55,061 nt of DNA from the NCBI GenBank assembly GCA_030683105.1, contig JAUXMZ010000054.1, forward strand, positions 1 through 55,061, given 5' to 3'. A program made the position numbers and the translations under genes. The notes beneath the pieces are model-generated. The model saw only the letters and a program-made list of their open reading frames with translations. It did not search any database and had not been told where the DNA came from. This document shows, piece after piece, positions 8,336-17,114 of this stretch (within the stretch, counting starts at the first letter, position 1; each line of letters opens with the position of its first letter). This DNA is from Burkholderiales bacterium (lineage in GTDB: Bacteria; Pseudomonadota; Gammaproteobacteria; Burkholderiales; SG8-41).

Positions 8336-8968
8336 ATGGACCGATCTGGCGCGCTGGCGCTGCTGAACCGCAAAATCCTGGAGGCGTACAGCCGGCGCAC
8401 CACGCAAACGCTGCGCGCGGCCCTGCCGTTGCGCCTCGCGTTGCCTCACCTCGAACCCGTTCTGGCGCGTAACGTTGCCAAAGAAATCCAGAAAGACGCG
8501 CTGGTCATCCGCAGCGCTGGCAAAGCGCTGGCCGCCGGATCGTCTCCGGGGCCTGACTCGATGCGCCGGTTGCTCGAAGCGACCAAGGAGATCGACCGGG
8601 CTTTCCTCGGGCAGGTGGGCAGCCTGCCGATCAGGATTGTGATTCCCTACGCGGAGATCGCACCGGTCAGGCTGGAGCGCATCGAACGCCTGTTTGGTGC
8701 CGCTTATCGCATTCTCGATGCCTGGCAGCCGGCGCACGGCGTCCGCGCCGCCGTGCAGACTGCGTACCCGCGCGCTGAATTCGAGAGCCTCCTGTTCGGC
8801 CTGTTGCGACTCTATGCTCAGGAAACACGGGTGCTGAGTCGCGCGGTACGGTTGCCGGCGCTGCTGACCCCGATCCGGGAGCACGTGGCGCAAAGCCTGC
8901 TCGGTATCATGAGCGACACGGCGACGCGGCTGGCGGGCGAGCTGGCCGCCATCGCGTATCGCCGGTAA
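8336..8968 (+). CDS. Unknown helix-rich protein after the UbiE-like gene
   Basis: I do not recognise this 210-residue protein. It appears almost wholly alpha-helical, is rich in Ala, Leu and Arg, and has no Cys, signal peptide, membrane segment or obvious catalytic motif. It follows the UbiE-like methyltransferase by 50 bp on the same strand, so the two may be cotranscribed with frdABCD. The place resembles that of UbiJ-type accessory proteins near ubiE, but I do not see an SCP2-like sequence. The start lacks a strong ribosome-binding site. Codon use looks like its neighbours and the frame is open for the whole length, so it is probably a real gene. Confidence 0.6.
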   Translation: MDRSGALALLNRKILEAYSRRTTQTLRAALPLRLALPHLEPVLARNVAKEIQKDALVIRSAGKALAAGSSPGPDSMRRLLEATKEIDRAFLGQVGSLPIRIVIPYAEIAPVRLERIERLFGAAYRILDAWQPAHGVRAAVQTAYPRAEFESLLFGLLRLYAQETRVLSRAVRLPALLTPIREHVAQSLLGIMSDTATRLAGELAAIAYRR

Positions 8969-8978
8969 TTCGACGGCC

Positions 8979-9259
8979 AGGAGTTTGTCGGACTTAGCCA
9001 CGACAAACTCCTATCCCGAATATCTCACCGTAGCAGGTTGGCGCATTCGTACTATGCCGCGTTAAACCAGGTAGCTGAGTCTGATGCTCAAAAAAATGGT
9101 CAGCCCGCATGCCACGGGCGCTTCCGTCCCCTCCGTGATCGCCTGACCCACAAAATCGTAACAGCCGTGAACATGCGGGCTAGTCCGACAGGCTGCTAGA
9201 ATAGGCATCATTATTTTTTTCATTTTAGGAGTTTGCCGGGCTAAGGCCGGCAAACTTCC
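8979..9259. repeat. Mosaic of the A/B palindromic element (copy 1) before glmM
   Basis: This 300-base gap without genes holds a module B hairpin at 8979-9012 (AGGAGTTTGTCG, 10-base loop, CGACAAACTCCT, a perfect 12-bp stem), a separate 10-bp inverted repeat (AGCCCGCATG at 9102-9111 with its complement at 9172-9181), a reversed end of module A at 9183-9198 (GTCCGACAGGCTGCTA), and a second module B at 9227-9259 preceded by the conserved TTTTCATTTT. The last hairpin ends directly before the GGGGAG ribosome-binding site of glmM. The first begins 10 bases after the upstream stop codon. No coding potential is seen. Confidence 0.8.
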
Positions 9260-9275
9260 GGGGAGCATTGCGGCA

Positions 9276-10625
9276 ATGACAAGAAAATATTTCGGCACCG
9301 ATGGCATGCGCGGCAAAGTCGGCGAGACGCCGATCACGCCGGATTTCGTGATGCGCATGGGCTATGCTGCCGGCAAGGTGCTCGCCACTTCCGGCAAGAA
9401 GGGCGTGGAAAAGCCCGCGGTATTAATCGGCAAGGACACCCGTGTATCGGGTTACATGCTCGAGTCCGCCCTCGAGGCGGGATTCACGGCTGCAGGCGTT
9501 GACGTGCTGCTGGTGGGCCCCATGCCGACACCGGCTGTGGCCTATCTGACGCGGGCGTTGCGCCTGTCTGCGGGCATCGTCATCAGCGCTTCTCACAATC
9601 CGTTTGACGACAACGGTATCAAATTCTTCTCCGGCAACGGCGCCATGCTGCCTGACAGCATTGAAAGTGCGATTGAGGCCGAGATCGAGCGTCCCCTCAA
9701 GTGCATGTCATCGGCCAAGCTCGGAAAAGTGCGGCGCATAGACGATGCGGCCGGGCGTTATATCGAATTCTGCAAAAGTACTTTCCCGACGCGGCTCGAT
9801 TTGCGCGGTGTGCGCATCGTTGTGGATTGCGCCAATGGCGCTGCCTACCACATTGCGCCGCACGTTTTTCACGAACTGGGCGCGGACGTCACCACGGTCG
9901 GCACCCAACCCGACGGGTTCAATATCAACGACCGGGTCGGCGCCACCTCGCCCCAGGCGCTGCAGATGGCCGTCAAGAGCAACAAGGCTGATCTCGGCAT
10001 CGCGCTTGACGGCGATGGCGACCGCCTGATGATGGTCGATGCCCGGGGACGTTTGTATGATGGCGATCAGCTGTTGTACATCATCGCGTGCCACCGGCAC
10101 GCGCTGGGCGAACTCAGGGGCGGCGTGGCCGGCACGCTCATGACCAACCTGGGTTTCGAGCACGCGCTTGCCCGGCTCAAGGTGCCGTTCGCGCGCGCCA
10201 GGGTCGGTGACCGTTATGTGCTGGAACTGCTGCAGGCGCGCGGCTGGCAGCTTGGCGGTGAAAATTCCGGCCACATCGTCTGTCTCGACAAGCACACCAC
10301 CGGCGATGGCATCGTGTCCGCGCTGCAGGTGCTGCGTGCGCTGGTCGAGAACGGGACAACACTGGGCAAGGCAACCAGCACGATGAAAATGTATCCGCAG
10401 GTTCTGCTCAATGTGCAGGTAAAGAAAGGGTACGATTTTCTCAAGCATCCTGGCGTCAGACGGGCAATCAGCGAGGCCGAAACTGCCATGGACGGCACCG
10501 GCCGCGTGCTGGTCCGCGCATCAGGTACCGAGCCGGTGTTGCGCGTCATGGTCGAGGGCAAGTCCGGGCCCAGGGTCAAACGGTGGGCTAACCGCATTGC
10601 ACACGCAGTGCGCGATACAGCCTGA
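9276..10625 (+). CDS. glmM: Phosphoglucosamine mutase
   Basis: A 449-residue cytosolic enzyme that converts glucosamine-6-phosphate to glucosamine-1-phosphate for UDP-GlcNAc, peptidoglycan and lipopolysaccharide synthesis. The phosphoserine loop ISASHNP puts the active Ser at residue 106; the metal loop DGDGDR lies near 248-253; the sugar loop GGENSGH near 325 and the phosphate-binding [15 protein letters not shown] near the C-terminus are intact. It starts with [12 protein letters not shown], as the family does. In many genomes it lies next to folP; here repeats and the frd block separate them. A GGGGAG ribosome-binding site borders the upstream palindrome. Confidence 0.97.
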   Translation: MTRKYFGTDGMRGKVGETPITPDFVMRMGYAAGKVLATSGKKGVEKPAVLIGKDTRVSGYMLESALEAGFTAAGVDVLLVGPMPTPAVAYLTRALRLSAGIVISASHNPFDDNGIKFFSGNGAMLPDSIESAIEAEIERPLKCMSSAKLGKVRRIDDAAGRYIEFCKSTFPTRLDLRGVRIVVDCANGAAYHIAPHVFHELGADVTTVGTQPDGFNINDRVGATSPQALQMAVKSNKADLGIALDGDGDRLMMVDARGRLYDGDQLLYIIACHRHALGELRGGVAGTLMTNLGFEHALARLKVPFARARVGDRYVLELLQARGWQLGGENSGHIVCLDKHTTGDGIVSALQVLRALVENGTTLGKATSTMKMYPQVLLNVQVKKGYDFLKHPGVRRAISEAETAMDGTGRVLVRASGTEPVLRVMVEGKSGPRVKRWANRIAHAVRDTA

Positions 10626-10673
10626 ACCCTGGCGTAATTACTAACTCATTGTATTGGTTATTAAAAATAATAT

Positions 10674-10716
10674 TTGACGCCTGCCTTATATTTTCATAGT
10701 ATTAAAAATATGAAAA
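10674..10716 (+). promoter_or_regulatory. arsR promoter and operator-like inverted repeat
   Basis: A promoter with -35 TTGACG (10674-10679), a 17-bp spacer and -10 TAGTAT (10697-10702) lies right before arsR. A perfect 8-bp inverted repeat TTTTCATA-N10-TATGAAAA (10691-10716) covers the -10 and the start codon at 10710. The transcript would be almost leaderless. ArsR proteins bind AT-rich dyads over their own promoters, so self-repression relieved by arsenite is likely. Confidence 0.65.
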
Positions 10717-11057
10717 CAAATGACGCGGTAACGGCACTTGCAGCGTTGGCGCAGGCATCGCGGCTTGCCATCTACCGGTTACTGCTGCAGGCGGGACCGG
10801 AGGGCCTGGCTGCTGGCGCCGTCGCCGAAACACTCGGCGTAGTGCCGGCGACATTGTCGTTTCACTTAAAGGAGTTAAGCCGCGCCGGCTTGGTGAGCTC
10901 GCGCCAGGATGGGCGCTTCGTCATTTATGCGGCGAATTTCGAAAACATGGTCAAGCTCGTGACGTTTTTGACCGAGAACTGTTGTGGCGGCCATGCCTGC
11001 ATGAGCGAACCCATGTGTTCCGCCGCCGAAAAAATCAAACAAGGAGAAATAGCATGA
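10710..11057 (+). CDS. arsR: ArsR/SmtB-family arsenite-responsive repressor
   Basis: A 115-residue winged-helix repressor. The DNA-recognition helix lies around VVPATLSFHLKELSRAGLV (45-63) and the wing around SSRQDGRFVIYA. Unlike the ELCVCDL site of E. coli ArsR, the metal-binding cysteines are in the C-terminal part: Cys91-Cys92 (TENCCGG) with Cys97, and Cys103 further on. This resembles the Cys95/Cys96/Cys102 site described for Acidithiobacillus ferrooxidans ArsR, so arsenite sensing is the likely job. I start at the ATG inside the inverted repeat; an upstream in-frame start would place the promoter in the coding region. It is followed by arsC and acr3. Confidence 0.88.
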   Translation: MKTNDAVTALAALAQASRLAIYRLLLQAGPEGLAAGAVAETLGVVPATLSFHLKELSRAGLVSSRQDGRFVIYAANFENMVKLVTFLTENCCGGHACMSEPMCSAAEKIKQGEIA

Positions 11058-11110
11058 TCAAGAGCGGGGCTGCTGATTCCGGCGTGTACTGCGCGCCGCG
11101 GGCGAGGTGA
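11054..11110 (+). CDS. Possible 18-codon ORF between arsR and arsC
   Basis: An ATG overlaps the arsR stop (ATGA) and sits behind AAGGAGAA, the best ribosome-binding site of the arsenic operon. It opens an 18-residue frame with one Cys that stops just before the arsC start. It may be a coupling or leader peptide, or the worn remnant of a gene lost between arsR and arsC. No homology can be judged at this length. Confidence 0.3.
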   Translation: MIKSGAADSGVYCAPRAR

Positions 11111-11112
11111 TC

Positions 11113-11634
11113 ATGGCGGACAAAGTTTTCAATGTACTGTTTCTGTGCACGCACAATTCAGCGCGCAGCCTCATGGCCGAGGCGATACTCAACAATCCTG
11201 TGATCAGCCGGGGGCATTTCAGAGCCTACAGTGCGGGCAGCTTCCCGTCGGGCAAACCCAATCCGTTTGCGCTCGATCAGATCCGCGGCGTCGGTCTGTC
11301 ACTGGATGGGCTGCGCAGCAAGAACTGGGATGAATTCGCCCAATCCGATGCGCCGAAAATGGATTTCGTGTTCACCGTCTGCGACAACGCCGCGAACGAG
11401 GTGTGCCCGGTATGGCCCGGCCAGCCGATGACCGCGCACTGGGGGCTGCCGGACCCGGCGGCAGTCGAAGGCAGCGACGAGCAGAAACGCCGGGCATTCG
11501 CCGAGGTTTTCCGTCATTTATCTTATCGCATCAATATCTTCACCGGTTTACCGCTGGACAAGCTCGATCGCCTGAGCCTGCAGCAGAAGCTTAAAGAGAT
11601 CGGCAAGACCGGCAGCGAAGAGCCGCAGGCATGA
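11113..11634 (+). CDS. arsC: Arsenate reductase, low-molecular-weight phosphatase type
   Basis: A 173-residue protein that reduces arsenate to arsenite in the cytosol. The phosphatase-like P-loop CTHNSAR puts the nucleophile at Cys12 and the phosphate-binding Arg at 18. Two further cysteines, Cys90 (FTVCDNA) and Cys98 (NEVCPVW), are placed like Cys82 and Cys89 of the thioredoxin-linked S. aureus enzyme, whose HWGF-DPA sequence also recurs here as HWGLPDPA. The thioredoxin-coupled type is therefore expected. The start is the ATG six bases inside the longest open frame. It overlaps acr3 by four bases. Confidence 0.92.
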   Translation: MADKVFNVLFLCTHNSARSLMAEAILNNPVISRGHFRAYSAGSFPSGKPNPFALDQIRGVGLSLDGLRSKNWDEFAQSDAPKMDFVFTVCDNAANEVCPVWPGQPMTAHWGLPDPAAVEGSDEQKRRAFAEVFRHLSYRINIFTGLPLDKLDRLSLQQKLKEIGKTGSEEPQA

Positions 11635-12695
11635 CCGCGGAAGTGAATGCCCCGCCAGTGCTTGGGATATTCGAGCGCTGGCTCACGCTGTGGGTTTTCC
11701 TGTGCATCGTCGCAGGGATCGTGCTGGGTCAGCTCTTCCCGGGTTCGTTCCAGGCGATAGGCCGGATCGAGATCGCCCGCGTCAATCTGCCGGTCGGCAC
11801 CCTGATCTGGGTGATGATCATCCCGATGCTGATCAGGATCGATTTCAGCGCGCTGCATCAGGTACGCGAGCATGTGCGCGGCATCGGTGTCACGCTGTTT
11901 GTCAACTGGCTGGTCAAGCCGTTCTCGATGGCGCTGCTGGGCTGGATCTTCATCCGCCATCTGTTCGCACCCTATCTGCCGCCGGAACAAATCGACAGCT
12001 ACATCGCGGGTCTGATCCTGCTTGCTGCGGCGCCATGCACTGCGATGGTATTCGTATGGAGCAGGCTCACCAACGGCGATCCGTACTTCACGCTGTCGCA
12101 AGTCGCGCTCAACGACATCATCATGGTATTCGCGTTCGCACCCATCGTCGCGTTGCTGCTGGGCGTGGCATCGATCACCGTGCCGTGGGACACGCTGCTC
12201 ACTTCGGTGGTGCTCTACATTGTGATTCCGCTGATCCTGGCACAGTGGTGGCGCCGCCGGCTACTCACGCGAGGGCAGGCGGTTTTCGAGCGCGTGCTGG
12301 CGCATATCCAGCCGTGGTCGGTGGCGGCGCTGCTGGCAACGCTGATCCTGTTGTTCGCGTTTCAGGGTGACGCCATTATCCGCCAGCCGCTGATCATCGC
12401 GTTGCTCGCCGTGCCGATATTGATCCAGGTGTTTTTCAATTCGGCTCTTGCCTATTGGTTGAACCGCGCGGTGGGGGAGAAACACAGCGTGGCCTGTCCG
12501 TCGGCCCTGATCGGCGCTTCGAACTTCTTCGAACTGGCGGTGGCGGCGGCGATCAGCCTGTTCGGCTTCGAGTCCGGCGCAGCGCTCGCGACCGTGGTCG
12601 GCGTGCTGATCGAAGTGCCGGTGATGCTGGCGGTGGTCCGGATCGTCAACGCCAGCAAACCGTGGTACGAAGCAGGCATCACACCGAAGACTTGA
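11631..12695 (+). CDS. acr3: Arsenite efflux permease of the ACR3 family
   Basis: A 354-residue inner-membrane protein with about ten hydrophobic segments that exports arsenite using the proton gradient. The ACR3 signature ILLAAAPCTAMVFVWSRL carries the conserved Cys at 136, and the N-terminus FERWLTLWVF and the LVKPFSMALLGW segment are typical. It is translationally coupled to arsC through a four-base overlap. arsR, arsC and acr3 form a minimal resistance cassette between glmM and pstS. Its 3' end overlaps a convergent unknown gene by 17 bases. Confidence 0.93.
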   Translation: MTAEVNAPPVLGIFERWLTLWVFLCIVAGIVLGQLFPGSFQAIGRIEIARVNLPVGTLIWVMIIPMLIRIDFSALHQVREHVRGIGVTLFVNWLVKPFSMALLGWIFIRHLFAPYLPPEQIDSYIAGLILLAAAPCTAMVFVWSRLTNGDPYFTLSQVALNDIIMVFAFAPIVALLLGVASITVPWDTLLTSVVLYIVIPLILAQWWRRRLLTRGQAVFERVLAHIQPWSVAALLATLILLFAFQGDAIIRQPLIIALLAVPILIQVFFNSALAYWLNRAVGEKHSVACPSALIGASNFFELAVAAAISLFGFESGAALATVVGVLIEVPVMLAVVRIVNASKPWYEAGITPKT

Positions 12696-13041
12696 CCCCA
12701 ACGACTGCGATCTGACAGCCACCAGCCTTGCTGATCGACTGCCGCTGCTTTTCCCAGGCGAGAAACTGCAGGCGGTTGAATGCCGCGCTGAAGATGTCGA
12801 TGGCCTCGTCGAGCATATCGCCATATATCCCGTTTTCGTTCAGCAACGCGTCGCAGCTCAACAGTTTGAGTTCGGCCAGCCGCGCCCTGATGTCGTCCAC
12901 GTCGCCCAGGGGCAAATGCATTAACCGTGCAAATCCTTCGTTTTGCCTGACATAGAAGCGCGTCGCTTCGATGTAGGCTGTCAATAAAAAGCAGATAGGC
13001 TCTGCGGCATCGGCTTCCAGAATCACGCGTTTGATCGTCAT
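12679..13041 (-). CDS. Unknown 120-residue protein convergent with acr3
   Basis: I do not recognise this gene. The start is well supported: AAGGAGG lies 6 bases before the ATG. The protein appears alpha-helical, with hydrophobic stretches near residues 12-30 and 84-95 but no clear membrane helix or signal peptide, and it is acidic in the middle (DVDDIRARLAEL). It ends within the 3' end of acr3 on the opposite strand. Its promoter region faces that of pstS across a 268-bp gap with the Pho box, so a link to phosphate or arsenate stress is possible but unproven. Confidence 0.65.
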   Translation of the reverse strand: MTIKRVILEADAAEPICFLLTAYIEATRFYVRQNEGFARLMHLPLGDVDDIRARLAELKLLSCDALLNENGIYGDMLDEAIDIFSAAFNRLQFLAWEKQRQSISKAGGCQIAVVGVKSSV

Positions 13042-13228
13042 AAATTCCTCCTTGTCAGTATTAATCAAGTCGCTTCAACATGCCGGTGACAACCCAGGAA
13101 GGTATCCAGGATAACCGCCAACCGACGGCGAAATATCGCAGATCAATATTGCAGGATCATTAAAATAATGATTAACGATACAATTTACACGGAAGTGTTT
13201 TTTCCCCGGAAACGCCCAGTTGCTGCAC

Positions 13229-13247
13229 GTGTCATGAAGCTGTAACA
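13229..13247 (+). promoter_or_regulatory. Pho box upstream of pstS
   Basis: GTGTCATGAAGCTGTAACA is a close match to a PhoB site: two 7-bp direct repeats of CTGTCAT type spaced by 4 bp. A -10-like TTAATAT follows about 9 bases downstream (near 13256), as expected for PhoB-activated promoters. The pstS ATG is at 13310, with an AGGAGA ribosome-binding site. Induction of the transporter on phosphate limitation follows. phoB and phoR are not in this window. Confidence 0.75.
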
Positions 13248-13309
13248 AAGGCTGGTTAATATGCAGTGGTCGCATCAAAGTTGGCACATGACAACAACAG
13301 GAGAACGAT

Positions 13310-14317
13310 ATGTTAAAAGTTAAACAATTCAGGATGTTAGGACTTACTGTCGCGATGGCTGCGGCGTTGGGCGGCTTATCAGTTGCGGCGCAGGCGCAAA
13401 TCGTCAAGATCGACGGCTCGAGCACGGTGTTCCCGATCACCGAGGCGGTGGCGGAAGATTTCCAGAAATCCAAGAAAGGCGCGATCAAAGTGACGGTCGG
13501 CATTTCCGGCACTGGCGGCGGGTTCAAGAAGTTCTGCCGCGGCGAGACCGATGTTGCCGATGCTTCGCGACCAATCACCAAGTCAGAAATGGCAGATTGC
13601 AAGGCTGCGGGTATTTCATATCTTGAAATGCCGGTGGCTTATGATGCGTTGACGGTCGTGATCAACCCCAAAAACACCTGGGCCAGGAACATGACGGTGG
13701 CGGAACTCAAGAAAATCTGGGAACCCACAGCGCAAGGCAAGATCACCAAGTGGAACCAGGTTAACCCGGCGTGGCCCGATGCGCCGCTCAAACTCTTCGG
13801 CCCGGGCGCGGATTCCGGCACGTTCGAGTATTTCACCGAAGCGGTCACTGGAAAATCGAAGGCGAGCCGGGGCGATTTCACCGCGAGCGAGGATGACAAT
13901 GTGCTGGTGCAGGGTGTCAGCCGCGACGTCAACGGCCTTGGCTATTTCGGCTACGCCTACTACATCGAAAACAAGGACAAGCTCAATGCTGTGTCTGTGG
14001 TATCTCCGGCCGGCAAGGCGGTTGGTCCTTCGCTTGAAACGGTGATCAATGGCACCTACACGCCGCTGTCGCGTCCGATTTTCATATACGTCAACGCCAA
14101 GTCACTGCAAAAGCCGGAAGTGAAGGAGTTCATCGAGTATTACAACAAGCAGGCCGAGAAGCTGGTGAAGGAAGTGAAATACGTGCCGCTTCCCGCCAAA
14201 GCTTATGCCTATAATCTCGAGACGCTGAGCAAAATGCGCGTTGGCACCAAGTTCAATGGCGAGAACAAGGTCGGTCTCACCATCGAAGAACTGATGAAAA
14301 TGGAAGCCAAGCTCTAA
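13310..14317 (+). CDS. pstS: Periplasmic phosphate-binding protein PstS
   Basis: A 335-residue protein with a signal peptide ending near residue 28 (AAQAQ) that captures phosphate in the periplasm and hands it to PstCA. Binding-site motifs are [10 protein letters not shown] at the mature start, [12 protein letters not shown], and [12 protein letters not shown] near residue 165, which contact the phosphate. It resembles the PstS form common in betaproteobacteria and cyanobacteria (about 320-340 residues). It heads the pst operon behind a Pho box and is followed by a strong intrinsic terminator, which should make it more abundant than the membrane subunits. Confidence 0.95.
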   Translation: MLKVKQFRMLGLTVAMAAALGGLSVAAQAQIVKIDGSSTVFPITEAVAEDFQKSKKGAIKVTVGISGTGGGFKKFCRGETDVADASRPITKSEMADCKAAGISYLEMPVAYDALTVVINPKNTWARNMTVAELKKIWEPTAQGKITKWNQVNPAWPDAPLKLFGPGADSGTFEYFTEAVTGKSKASRGDFTASEDDNVLVQGVSRDVNGLGYFGYAYYIENKDKLNAVSVVSPAGKAVGPSLETVINGTYTPLSRPIFIYVNAKSLQKPEVKEFIEYYNKQAEKLVKEVKYVPLPAKAYAYNLETLSKMRVGTKFNGENKVGLTIEELMKMEAKL

Positions 14318-14339
14318 TTTTCAGCAACTTAGAGGCACG

Positions 14340-14368
14340 GGAGGGGCAAAACTGCCCCTCCTGTTTTT
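14340..14368 (+). terminator. Intrinsic terminator/attenuator between pstS and pstC
   Basis: A perfect 9-bp stem (GGAGGGGCA and TGCCCCTCC, loop AAAC) is followed by TGTTTTT. It lies 22 bases after the pstS stop and 54 bases before pstC on the same strand. Partial termination here would give excess PstS over PstCAB, the usual stoichiometry for a binding-protein transporter. Confidence 0.85.
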
Positions 14369-14421
14369 GGGGCGGTAGTCGAGCCGGCCCCAAACTGAGA
14401 TAATCCCTGCAAATAATTCCA

Positions 14422-15375
14422 ATGATCTCGATTTCCCACGCTCCTGGAATAGACACAGTGCCAGAACATTTTGTCAGTGACAGGCTGGCGCGCCGCAAGA
14501 CGCGCCACGTCAAAGAGCGCATCATCGAGTTCACCCTGTTTCTGGCCGCCTCGGTGTCGGTGGCGACCACCATCGGGATCGTAGGGGTCCTGCTCTACGA
14601 GTCTTTCGAGTTTTTCAAGCACGTTTCGTTGTGGGATTTCCTGACCGATACGCAATGGACACCGCTGTTCGACGATGCGCACTACGGCATCATGTCGTTG
14701 TTATCAGGCACATTGGTCAGCTCGGCCGTGGCGCTGCTGGTCGCGATTCCGCTCGGCACCATCATCGCGATTTATCTTTCGGAGTTTGCGCCGTTCTCGG
14801 TGCGCGAGGTCGCCAAGCCCTTCCTCGAACTGCTGGGCGGCATCCCGACCATCGTATATGGTTATTTCGCGCTGCTGTTCGTGACCCCGCTGCTGCAGAA
14901 GGTCTTTCCCGGGTTGCCCGGGTTCAACCTGCTTTCGGCAGGCCTGGTGATGGGCATCATGATCATCCCGTATATAAGCTCGGTTTCCGAGGACGCGATG
15001 CGCGCGGTGCCGATGAATCTGCGCGAGGGTTCTTACGCGATGGGCGCCACGCGGTTTCAGACCGCGGTGTGGGTCGTGACACCGGCGGCATTCTCGGGCA
15101 TCGCCGCAGCCTATATTCTCGGGATCTCGCGCGCGGTCGGCGAGACCATGATCCTGGCGGTGGCGGCGGGCATGCAGCCCAACCTTACCTGGAACCCGAT
15201 GGAACCGGCGGCGACGATTACCGCGTTCATCGTGCAGGTGGCCCTGGGCGACCTGCCTCACGGCAGCATAGGCTATCAGACGATCTTCGCTGCTGGCCTC
15301 ACGCTGACATTGCTGACGCTGTTTTTCAACGTGCTGGGCCATCTGCTTCGCAAACGTTATCGCCAAGTGTATTGA
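14422..15375 (+). CDS. pstC: Phosphate ABC transporter permease PstC
   Basis: A 317-residue inner-membrane permease with about six membrane helices, forming the phosphate channel with PstA. The ABC-permease EAA loop is visible around MRAVPMNLREGSYAMGATRFQ (the coupling helix to PstB), and the GGIPTIVYGYFAL segment is typical of PstC. The N-terminal 35 residues before the first helix are Arg- and Lys-rich. The start is uncertain: the ATG used lacks a clear ribosome-binding site, and a GTG at 14458 is an alternative. It ends two bases before the pstA start. Confidence 0.93.
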   Translation: MISISHAPGIDTVPEHFVSDRLARRKTRHVKERIIEFTLFLAASVSVATTIGIVGVLLYESFEFFKHVSLWDFLTDTQWTPLFDDAHYGIMSLLSGTLVSSAVALLVAIPLGTIIAIYLSEFAPFSVREVAKPFLELLGGIPTIVYGYFALLFVTPLLQKVFPGLPGFNLLSAGLVMGIMIIPYISSVSEDAMRAVPMNLREGSYAMGATRFQTAVWVVTPAAFSGIAAAYILGISRAVGETMILAVAAGMQPNLTWNPMEPAATITAFIVQVALGDLPHGSIGYQTIFAAGLTLTLLTLFFNVLGHLLRKRYRQVY

Positions 15376-15377
15376 TT

Positions 15378-16304
15378 ATGAATGAAACCACTCGCGTCCG
15401 GGAACTCCGCGCGCTGATCGCCTCGCACAAGCGCTGGGACATCGCTTTCGGCATCGTTGGCCTGCTGGCATTGATGGTCGGCGTGCTGACTTTTGCCGTG
15501 TTGTTCATGCAGATGGTCATCGATGGTGCGCCGCGGCTGTCGTGGGATTTCTTCACCAACTTCCCGTCGCGCAAGCCTGACCAGGCAGGCATTCTGTCGG
15601 CGATGGTCGGCTCGACGCTGGTCATGTTTGTTACCGCCATGGTGGCGGTGCCGCTGGGTGTCGGAGCCGGTGTTTACCTCGAGGAATACGCCCCCAGGAA
15701 CTGGATGACCGATCTCATCGAGATCAACGTCACTAACCTCGCCGGCGTGCCGTCCATCGTTTACGGGCTGCTGGCGCTGGGTCTGTTCGTATACGGATTC
15801 GGACTCGGCCAGAGCATACTGACGGCGGGTTTGACGCTGGCGCTGCTTATCTTGCCGGTGGTGATCGTGGCGACCCGCGAAGCGATCCGCTCGATTCCGG
15901 GGGCGATCCGTGAAGGCGCGTATGCCCTCGGCGCGACCAAGTGGCAGACTACATCCGATCACATCCTGCCGTACGCCCGCGGCGGCATTCTCACCGGGGT
16001 CATCATTGGCATGTCACGCGCCATCGGCGAGACCGCGCCGGTGATCACCATCGGTGCGCTGACTTTCATCGCATTTTTGCCGCCGTCGCCGGTTTCGATG
16101 GAGTTTCCGTTCCTGTCCTTCGAATGGATCATGTCGCCCTTCACCGTAATGCCGATCCAGATGTTCAACTGGACCTCGCGTCCCGAAGCGGCATTTCATC
16201 ATAATGCCGCGGCTGCGGGTCTGGTTCTGGTAGTAATGACGCTGTCGATGAATGCGCTGGCGATTTATATCCGTTATCGACTGAGGAAGAACTTGAAATG
16301 GTAA
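15378..16304 (+). CDS. pstA: Phosphate ABC transporter permease PstA
   Basis: A 308-residue inner-membrane permease, partner of PstC. The coupling loop reads [21 protein letters not shown], and the [16 protein letters not shown] segment is characteristic. The start is the ATG immediately after the pstC stop; the frame is open far upstream, but that part is the shadow of pstC. The large periplasmic loop after residue 225 ([14 protein letters not shown] to [13 protein letters not shown]) is usual for PstA. It overlaps pstB by seven bases. Confidence 0.94.
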   Translation: MNETTRVRELRALIASHKRWDIAFGIVGLLALMVGVLTFAVLFMQMVIDGAPRLSWDFFTNFPSRKPDQAGILSAMVGSTLVMFVTAMVAVPLGVGAGVYLEEYAPRNWMTDLIEINVTNLAGVPSIVYGLLALGLFVYGFGLGQSILTAGLTLALLILPVVIVATREAIRSIPGAIREGAYALGATKWQTTSDHILPYARGGILTGVIIGMSRAIGETAPVITIGALTFIAFLPPSPVSMEFPFLSFEWIMSPFTVMPIQMFNWTSRPEAAFHHNAAAAGLVLVVMTLSMNALAIYIRYRLRKNLKW

Positions 16305-17110
16305 GCACGACTGATACCGGAATTTCCGCTGTGGCTGCCGGCTCGGCCCCGCTCAAGAAATCGGAGTCCAAAAACCTCAGTTTCTACTATGGCGATTTCC
16401 AGGCGCTGAAGAACATCAGCATGCCGCTCTATGAGAAAAAAGTGACGGCGCTGATCGGCCCGTCGGGCTGCGGCAAGTCGACGTACCTGCGCTGCTTCAA
16501 TCGCATGCATGACCTGTATCCGGGCAACCGCTACGACGGCCAGATACTGCTGTTCCCCGACAACACCAATCTGCTGAGCGCCGGCGTCGATCCGATCGAG
16601 GTCCGGATGCGCATCAGCATGGTGTTTCAGAAACCCAATCCGTTCCCGAAGTCGATTTACGAGAATGTCGCGTACGGCCTGCGGGTCAGGGGCGAGACCA
16701 AGCGTGCCTTGCTCGACGACAAAGTCGAAGAGGCGTTGCGCAACGCGGCACTGTGGGAAGAGGTCAAGGACCGGCTCCACCAGCTTGCGTTCAACCTTTC
16801 GGGCGGCCAGCAGCAGCGGATGTGCATTGCACGGGCGCTTGCGACCAATCCGGAGATTCTGCTGTTTGACGAGCCAACCTCGGCACTGGACCCGATCGCA
16901 ACCGCCAGCATCGAGCAACTGATCACTGACCTCAAGCAAAAAGTGACGATTCTGATCGTGACACACAACATGCAGCAGGCGGCGCGGGTGTCCGATTACA
17001 CCGCCTACATGTATCTCGGGGAGTTGATCGAGTTCGGCGTTACCGACAATATTTTTATCAAGCCCAAAAACAAGCAGACTGAAGATTACATCACGGGTCG
17101 ATTCGGGTGA
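16298..17110 (+). CDS. pstB: Phosphate ABC transporter ATP-binding protein PstB
   Basis: A 270-residue ATPase that powers PstCA. It shows Walker [10 protein letters not shown] (near 54-62), the Q-loop VFQKPNPFP, the ABC signature LSGGQQQR, Walker [13 protein letters not shown] and the switch His in VTHNMQQA. Length matches the family, with a 20-residue extra N-terminal tail. No phoU follows; the operon ends here, and a module B hairpin of the dispersed repeat begins four bases after the stop codon. Confidence 0.95.
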   Translation: MVSTTDTGISAVAAGSAPLKKSESKNLSFYYGDFQALKNISMPLYEKKVTALIGPSGCGKSTYLRCFNRMHDLYPGNRYDGQILLFPDNTNLLSAGVDPIEVRMRISMVFQKPNPFPKSIYENVAYGLRVRGETKRALLDDKVEEALRNAALWEEVKDRLHQLAFNLSGGQQQRMCIARALATNPEILLFDEPTSALDPIATASIEQLITDLKQKVTILIVTHNMQQAARVSDYTAYMYLGELIEFGVTDNIFIKPKNKQTEDYITGRFG

Positions 17111-17114
17111 CTCC

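Noticed and set aside
14631-15377. Upstream extension of pstA into pstC
   Set aside because: The extra residues are the out-of-frame shadow of pstC; the pstA family start is at 15378.
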